DNA of 39,171 nt from Bacteroidia bacterium (lineage in GTDB: Bacteria > Bacteroidota > Bacteroidia > Bacteroidales > Prolixibacteraceae). The stretch is taken from the NCBI GenBank assembly GCA_025358395.1, contig JANYJT010000086.1, forward strand, positions 1 to 39,171, in the 5' to 3' direction. The notes beneath the pieces are model-generated. The model was not told the DNA's origin, ran no database searches, and saw only the letters and a program-made list of their open reading frames with translations. The position numbers were made by a program, and so were the translations under genes. Shown in pieces: positions 34,063 through 39,171 of this stretch; position 1 is the stretch's first letter, and every line of letters starts with the position of its first letter.

Positions 34063-35247
34063 TCAACAGCTCATTTCTCCGGCATTTTTCTTCGCCGAAA
34101 GCAGATTGTATGCCCCTTTTATAACCACTTTGGCCGTTGCTATATTGAAACCTTCGGGAAGAATAATCTCAGTATATCCACCATCTGAGACACCTTTGTG
34201 CACCTGAACCATCCTGTATTCGGTAAAGGGCTTTCCACCCTCTTCTTTGTCTTTGTCGAAAACAAAAATGTAATCTTTGTCATCAAAGCCAACGATGGCA
34301 TCCGAAGGCAATGCGGTAACCTTCAGGCTGGATGATTCGATTACCGCGTTTACATACATTCCCGGCAGAACATTCTTGCAAGTACCTGTGACGCTGGCAT
34401 AGACCTTGTAAGTGCGGTCTGCGTTAATGGATTTGCCGGTCTGGTAAATTACTGCCTCATGAAGTTCGGTCTCATTGTTGATAAAAAACCTGATCTTCTG
34501 TCCGGTTGATACCTTGTCTGCATCTTTTTCGAACAGTGTCAACTCAAGAAACAGTTTGTCACTATTGACGATTTCGAACAAAACATCAGAGGGAGCGACG
34601 AATTTCCCAAGGTTGATATTTACAGTTTTCACGTAGCCGGAGATGGGCGAAATAACTGCTATGGCGCTGCTGATATTCTCTTCGTGAAAATTTTTCGGAT
34701 TGATGCCGATCATGGCCAATTTCTGCTCCAAAGCCTTTACCTGTGCCTTGAGATTTTTGTATTCCGTGGTAACCTGTTGCAGATTTTGTTGTGAATAGAC
34801 ATCGTTCTTGAAGAGTTCGGTGTGGCGGTTGTACTCAGCTTCGGCATATTCCAGCTTGTTTTCTGCTTCGAGAAAATTTTGCTGAATGTCAACGAAATCC
34901 TGATTTTCGAGAACGGCCAAAGTTTGACCTTTTTGAACCGCATTTCCCGGCAAAAGGGAGGTGCTTTTTACAAATCCGCCCATTGGCATACTCACCGTGG
35001 CCATGTTCTGAGGTGCCGCATCGACTGTACCGCTGACTTTTAGTGTTCCGCTGAGCACGCGGGTTTCAATGGATGCTGTTTCGATTTGCGCCATTTTTAT
35101 CTGATCGGCCCTGAGCTCTACAATGTCTTCAGGGAGAACTTCTACTGCCTTTTCCGTTTTGACCGGTTGTTTGCTATCACCGCACGAAACCAAAGCGATC
35201 ATTATTACCGGAATAAGAAAGATTGAGACGAGTTTATATTTTGTCAT
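34063..35247 (-). CDS. czcB-like: RND efflux periplasmic adaptor lipoprotein, CzcB-like
   Basis: A 394-residue membrane-fusion protein. The N-terminus is a lipoprotein signal with lipobox IALVSC, so Cys22 should be lipidated. The barrel-sandwich half-motifs are at about 82-115 (GGFVKSTSLLPGNAVQKGQT) and 197-225 (ISPISGYVKTVNINLGKFV). An alpha-helical coiled-coil hairpin lies at about 118-180 (LEAENKLEYAEAEYNRHTEL). A beta-barrel and membrane-proximal domain complete the family layout. It links the inner-membrane pump to the outer-membrane factor, which are fused in the next gene. The pump starts outside the window, and its stop is 12 bp upstream of this start, so pump then adaptor is the operon order. 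No metal-binding histidine-rich extension is visible. Together they should export divalent metal cations. Confidence 0.9.
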   Translation of the reverse strand: MTKYKLVSIFLIPVIMIALVSCGDSKQPVKTEKAVEVLPEDIVELRADQIKMAQIETASIETRVLSGTLKVSGTVDAAPQNMATVSMPMGGFVKSTSLLPGNAVQKGQTLAVLENQDFVDIQQNFLEAENKLEYAEAEYNRHTELFKNDVYSQQNLQQVTTEYKNLKAQVKALEQKLAMIGINPKNFHEENISSAIAVISPISGYVKTVNINLGKFVAPSDVLFEIVNSDKLFLELTLFEKDADKVSTGQKIRFFINNETELHEAVIYQTGKSINADRTYKVYASVTGTCKNVLPGMYVNAVIESSSLKVTALPSDAIVGFDDKDYIFVFDKDKEEGGKPFTEYRMVQVHKGVSDGGYTEIILPEGFNIATAKVVIKGAYNLLSAKKNAGEMSC

Positions 35248-35259
35248 GATGTTGAAATA

Positions 35260-38200
35260 TTAAAAGATTTTACCTGTTATAAAATCAATGGAAACGATGG
35301 TTTGATTGTAATTATTCAGGGCATCGAGGTAGTTCTGTCTGATGGCAAGCGCACGGCTAAGATTCAGGATGTATTCGATGTAATCCAAGGCACCTGCCTT
35401 GTAGCTGAGGGTGGTCTGCTCAATAATTATGTTGGCTTCAGGAATAGCTTGTTTTTCATAATAGCTTACACTGTTCTTATATTTCGCATATTCACCCAAC
35501 AGGGAGCGGTAGTTGCCCACAAGAGATTTTGAAAAATATTCGGCATTAGTTTCCGCCACCTGTGACTTCAATTTCGCCGCTCTGGTTTTGGATGTATAAG
35601 GTACAAACCATAAAGGGATGGCAATGCCGGCCTGAATTCCGTTGAACCTGTCGCCGGGACCGAAAGTTCGCGGAATACCGTTCACCTCCTGAACCCCCTG
35701 CATCGTCTGACTAAAATACCCAACCGTAAAATCGGGCAGCATTTTGCTGCGTTCCAGATCCTTTTCGAATTTTGCAATTTCCAGCTGCTGTCTCATGTAT
35801 CCGGCCGATGGATTTCCGCCAAGTAACAGGCTATCGGTAACCGGTATGAATTCAGCGTGAAGCAACACGGTATCCTTTGGCACCAAGGTAAATGAGGTGT
35901 TTAAGAGTGACTGCAGTTTTTGTTTGGCTATGGTCAAATCTGCTGTTACCTGGTGCAGCTGGTTTTTTACCTCGAGGCTTTGGGAGCGTGCGGTAATCAT
36001 CTCCAGTCGATTGGTTTCGCCAATTTTGGCCCGGTGTTCTGCCGCCCTGAAAAAGCCTGAAAAGAGACTATCCTGGTAAGCATAGAGTCTTTGTTTGGAA
36101 TAAAAATAGGTCAACTGCAGGTACACTTGCTTTACCTGAGTGGCAATTTCGAGCCGGGAGGCTTTCAATTGCCATTCGCTGCTTTTCACATTGGCATTGG
36201 CAACCTTATTTTGATTGATATAGACTGTGGGAAAAGCAAATGACTGAGAAACGGTAAAACTGTTGTCCTTGCCATAGGTATTAATCTGCCCGTATTGACC
36301 TTCAACGGATGTTTTAGGCAAATCCCATGAAGCACTTTTCAGGACTTTTTGCACATTGACAGCATAGGATGAGGAGCGAACGGCCAGATTGCTGTCCAAT
36401 GCCATTTGGATGGCTTCGCGCAAATTGATGCTTTTTGAGGGTTGTGCCCGGGCAACTTGGACCAAAGAGGAACCAACTATGAGCATTAAAAATAGCACAA
36501 GCGGTCTTGCCAGCTTCCTCCTCAAAACAGACCTGAATTGATGGGAAGAGAAGAAAATATAGAAGACCGGTAGGATGACGAGTGTCAGAAACGTTGCGGA
36601 GATCAATCCTCCGATAACCACGGTAGCCAATGGTTTCTGAACTTCCGCCCCTGCCGAATTCGACAAAGCCATGGGAAGAAAGCCCAAAGAAGCCACTGCT
36701 GCGGTCATGATAACGGGGCGCAGGCGGATGTGCAGACCTTTCAGCACCCGTTCCTTGATATCAGATATGCCCTCTTTTTCCAGCCGGTTAAACTCGGCGA
36801 TCAGCACAATTCCATTGAGTACCGCCACGCCAAACAAGGCAATAAATCCAACACCGGCGGATATGGAGAAGTTCATGTCGCGCATCCAAAGTGCGAAAAC
36901 ACCGCCGATTGCCGACATCGGGACAGCCGTATAAATCAGGAGGGTTTGTTTGACGGAATGGAAGGTGAAAAACAACAACACGAATATCAGGAGCAACGCT
37001 ACCGGAACGGCAATTGACAGTCGCGCTTTGGCAGCCTGAAGGTTTTGAAACTGTCCGCCATACGACAGATAATACCCGGCGGGCAATTTGACTTTTTGGT
37101 CAACCAATTTAGTTACCTCATTGATCACACTTTGGACATCCCGGTTCCTAACATTGAAACCTACCGTGATGCGGCGTTTGGTATCCTCTCTGGAAACCTG
37201 CGCCGGCCCCGACTTTATTTGGATATCGGCTACCTGGTCAAATGGAATCTGTCCGCCGTTGGGAAGCGCGACCGAGAGATTTTTCACATCATCCAGGCTT
37301 TTACGGTAATCCTGATCCAAGCGAACGACCAGACCGAAGCGCTTTTCCTCATCAAATACCACCCCGGCCTGACTTCCCGCAAAGGCAGCCCGAAGTACGC
37401 GGTTCACCTCATCTACCGAGAGTCCGTATTGTGCCAGACGATCGCGGTTGTAGTCCACCTGCACCTGGGCCAATCCGGTAACTTTTTCCACATTGATATC
37501 GACCACGCCAGTCACCTGTTTTATCACTTTTTCAACAGCGGATGCTTTTGCTGCCAGGATATTCAGATCATCTCCAAAAATTTTTACGGCAATATCCTGT
37601 TTCGATCCTGAGAGCAATTCGTTGAAGCGCATCTGAATGGGCTGCTGAAATTCGAACTTCACACCGGCTAAAACGACCAATTTTTCCGACATTTTCGCAA
37701 CAAGCTCTTCGCGTGTGGTGGCACTCGTCCACTCACTTTTGTCCTTGAGGGTGATGATATAGTCGCCTGTCTCCATGGGAGTCGGGTCGGTAGGAATCTC
37801 CCCGGCGCCAATTTTACAAACGGTGTGCTTTATTTCAGGAAAATTACTCAGGAGTATCTTATTGGCCTTTTGAACCATTTCAACAGTATTGCTCAGCGAT
37901 CCACCTTGCAAAGTCATCACTCCAGCGGCCAGATCACCCTCTTCGAGTTGCGGGATGAACTCTCCGCCCAATTTGTTGAATACCAAAAGGCTGCTAACAA
38001 ATAACAGGATCGCTGAGATAGAAACCAGCAATTTTCTCCTGAGCGCAAACAAAATCAATGGGGTGAAGGCCTTGTGAAACCACTCCATCAGCCTGTCTGA
38101 AAAATTGCGCTTGTGTTCCGTATTTTTACTCAGGAACAGCGCAGAAACCATGGGCACATAAGTCAGTGAAAGAATCGCGGCTCCGAGCAATGCGAAGGAA

Positions 38201-39171
38201 ACGACCTGTGCCATCGGACGAAACATTTTGCCCTCGATACCCACCAGTGCCATGATTGGCAGGTAGACGATCAGAATAATGATTTGTCCGAAAGTGGCTG
38301 AGCTCATCATCCGCCTGGCGGAATCGAAGACATTTTCGTCCATCTGATCCTGCGTTAGCCGTGCGATGCCGGGATGGTGGTATTTGCTCTGCGAGATTCG
38401 GTGCACAACACTTTCGACAATGATCACCGCACCATCTACGATCAGCCCAAAATCAATGGCGCCCAGGCTCATCAGGTTACCGGATACCCCAAAAAGGTTC
38501 ATCATCGATACCGCGAAAAGCATGGCCAGGGGTATGACCGAAGCCACAACAAGGCCGGCCCGCAGATTCCCCAGAAGGATTACCAGAATGAAAACGACAA
38601 TCAGGGCACCTTCGATCAGGTTGGTTGAAACCGTTTTGATGGCACGTCCAACCAGGTCGGAGCGGTTTAAGAACGGCTCAATCCGAACTCCTTCGGGCAA
38701 TGTTTTTTGAATTGTTTCGATTCGCGTTTTAACATTATCTACCACTTCATGCGCGTTGGCCCCTTTGAGCATCATCACCACTCCGCCAACAGCTTCAGTT
38801 GTATCGATAACCAACGCACCGTATCGTGTCGCGTTTCCAAATTGAACGGTTGCAACGTCCCGAATCAAAACAGGAATGCCCGAAGGATTGTTCTTTACCA
38901 CAATCTTTTCAATATCCTCCAGGGTTTTTACAAGACCGATTCCCCTGATGAAATATGCAGTAGGCTTTTTATCTATATAAGCGCTTCCTGTGTTTTCATT
39001 GTTTTTTTCGAGGGCCTGGAAAATATCAGTAAGGGTAAGGTTCATCCCCCTGAGTCTTTCGGGGTTCACCGCAATTTCGTATTGTTTCACGAACCCCCCA
39101 TAGCTATTAATATCAGCCACTCCTGGCGTTCCAAGCATTTCACGTCGTACTACCCAATCCTGAAGTGTCCG
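35260..39171 (-). CDS. czcA-like: CzcA-type heavy-metal RND pump fused to a TolC-like outer-membrane factor (5' end outside window)
   Basis: The frame is open to the window edge, beginning TLQDWVVRREMLGTPG; the first part of the RND protein is missing. The remaining ~900 RND residues include transmembrane segments and the helix-4 motif AIDFGLIVDGAVIIVES (codons near 38454-38412). Its Asp, Asp and Glu are spaced as in CzcA-type proton-relay carboxylates, favouring Zn, Co, Cd or Ni over Cu/Ag. The RND portion ends near YIFFSSHQFRSVL. A signal-peptide-like stretch, LVLFLMLIVGSSLVQVARAQ (about 36440-36510), follows. The last ~390 residues (36432 to 35260) are an outer-membrane efflux protein with repeated coiled-coil helices. 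Pump and exit duct are thus one polypeptide, perhaps cut at the internal signal. The fusion is known in Bacteroidota efflux systems. Confidence 0.88.
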   Translation of the reverse strand, partial: RTLQDWVVRREMLGTPGVADINSYGGFVKQYEIAVNPERLRGMNLTLTDIFQALEKNNENTGSAYIDKKPTAYFIRGIGLVKTLEDIEKIVVKNNPSGIPVLIRDVATVQFGNATRYGALVIDTTEAVGGVVMMLKGANAHEVVDNVKTRIETIQKTLPEGVRIEPFLNRSDLVGRAIKTVSTNLIEGALIVVFILVILLGNLRAGLVVASVIPLAMLFAVSMMNLFGVSGNLMSLGAIDFGLIVDGAVIIVESVVHRISQSKYHHPGIARLTQDQMDENVFDSARRMMSSATFGQIIILIVYLPIMALVGIEGKMFRPMAQVVSFALLGAAILSLTYVPMVSALFLSKNTEHKRNFSDRLMEWFHKAFTPLILFALRRKLLVSISAILLFVSSLLVFNKLGGEFIPQLEEGDLAAGVMTLQGGSLSNTVEMVQKANKILLSNFPEIKHTVCKIGAGEIPTDPTPMETGDYIITLKDKSEWTSATTREELVAKMSEKLVVLAGVKFEFQQPIQMRFNELLSGSKQDIAVKIFGDDLNILAAKASAVEKVIKQVTGVVDINVEKVTGLAQVQVDYNRDRLAQYGLSVDEVNRVLRAAFAGSQAGVVFDEEKRFGLVVRLDQDYRKSLDDVKNLSVALPNGGQIPFDQVADIQIKSGPAQVSREDTKRRITVGFNVRNRDVQSVINEVTKLVDQKVKLPAGYYLSYGGQFQNLQAAKARLSIAVPVALLLIFVLLFFTFHSVKQTLLIYTAVPMSAIGGVFALWMRDMNFSISAGVGFIALFGVAVLNGIVLIAEFNRLEKEGISDIKERVLKGLHIRLRPVIMTAAVASLGFLPMALSNSAGAEVQKPLATVVIGGLISATFLTLVILPVFYIFFSSHQFRSVLRRKLARPLVLFLMLIVGSSLVQVARAQPSKSINLREAIQMALDSNLAVRSSSYAVNVQKVLKSASWDLPKTSVEGQYGQINTYGKDNSFTVSQSFAFPTVYINQNKVANANVKSSEWQLKASRLEIATQVKQVYLQLTYFYSKQRLYAYQDSLFSGFFRAAEHRAKIGETNRLEMITARSQSLEVKNQLHQVTADLTIAKQKLQSLLNTSFTLVPKDTVLLHAEFIPVTDSLLLGGNPSAGYMRQQLEIAKFEKDLERSKMLPDFTVGYFSQTMQGVQEVNGIPRTFGPGDRFNGIQAGIAIPLWFVPYTSKTRAAKLKSQVAETNAEYFSKSLVGNYRSLLGEYAKYKNSVSYYEKQAIPEANIIIEQTTLSYKAGALDYIEYILNLSRALAIRQNYLDALNNYNQTIVSIDFITGKIF

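Noticed and set aside
36432..36520. Separate start for the TolC-like domain
   Set aside because: No stop separates it from the RND frame and no convincing ribosome site is seen; a fusion is the simpler reading.

Overview
The window looks like Bacteroidota DNA, probably a Bacteroidales or Marinilabiliales-type polysaccharide degrader. The evidence is a SusD-family gene beside a dense set of secreted pectin enzymes, mostly AT-rich starts without Shine-Dalgarno sites, and a CzcA-type pump fused to an outer-membrane factor. Genus-level placement is inference. All genes except the first lie on the minus strand, so transcription runs from high to low coordinates. I saw no tRNA, rRNA, CRISPR array or transposase.

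Region A (1-15.6 kb) is the tail of a pectin / rhamnogalacturonan utilization locus. On the plus strand is the 3' end of a GH2 beta-galactosidase, closed by a hairpin. Convergent to it on the minus strand, in transcription order, are a damaged SusD pseudogene, a GH105 unsaturated-uronyl hydrolase, a CBM9-like/PKD binding protein, a GH35-type beta-galactosidase, a PL22 oligogalacturonate lyase, a membrane-anchored DUF362 protein, a GH105-propeller fusion, a sialate-O-acetylesterase-type esterase, a GH43 arabinanase and an alpha/beta esterase. Together they would remove arabinan, galactan and acetyl decorations and cut unsaturated oligogalacturonides and rhamnogalacturonan disaccharides. The partner SusC and the regulator are absent.

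At about 15.64 kb there is an abrupt junction. The SusD gene has lost its N-terminus, carries a frameshift near 15.56 kb, and abuts the stop codon of an unrelated ABC permease with almost no spacer. This is either a real deletion/recombination scar or a chimeric assembly join.

Region B (15.6-34.0 kb) is the most unusual part: about thirteen co-directional, mostly overlapping or closely spaced genes. In transcription order they encode a secreted PQQ-type propeller, a membrane-anchored PQQ-type propeller, a membrane-anchored NHL propeller, a 71-residue Tat-like four-cysteine protein, a Tat-like four-cluster ferredoxin (NapG-like), a NapH/NosR-like membrane ferredoxin, a propeller with three membrane helices, a NuoE-NuoF (HydC-HydB-like) fusion, an iron-sulfur/FAD protein related to GltD but without its NAD(P)H domain, another secreted propeller, a GT4-like glycosyltransferase with an N-terminal CxxC, an ABC ATPase, and a ten-helix FtsX/MacB-type permease. 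No hydrogenase, formate dehydrogenase, nitrate reductase or nitrous-oxide reductase catalytic subunit is present. I infer an electron path from NADH through cytoplasmic Fe-S/flavin subunits to a membrane Fe-S conduit and periplasmic ferredoxin, associated with several propeller proteins and an envelope export module. Its terminal acceptor or substrate is unknown. This is my main candidate for an undescribed system.

Region C (34.0-39.2 kb) holds a metal-efflux pair: a lipoprotein adaptor and an incomplete CzcA-type RND pump with a TolC-like outer-membrane factor fused to its C-terminus. Its transmembrane carboxylate motif points to divalent cations rather than Cu/Ag.
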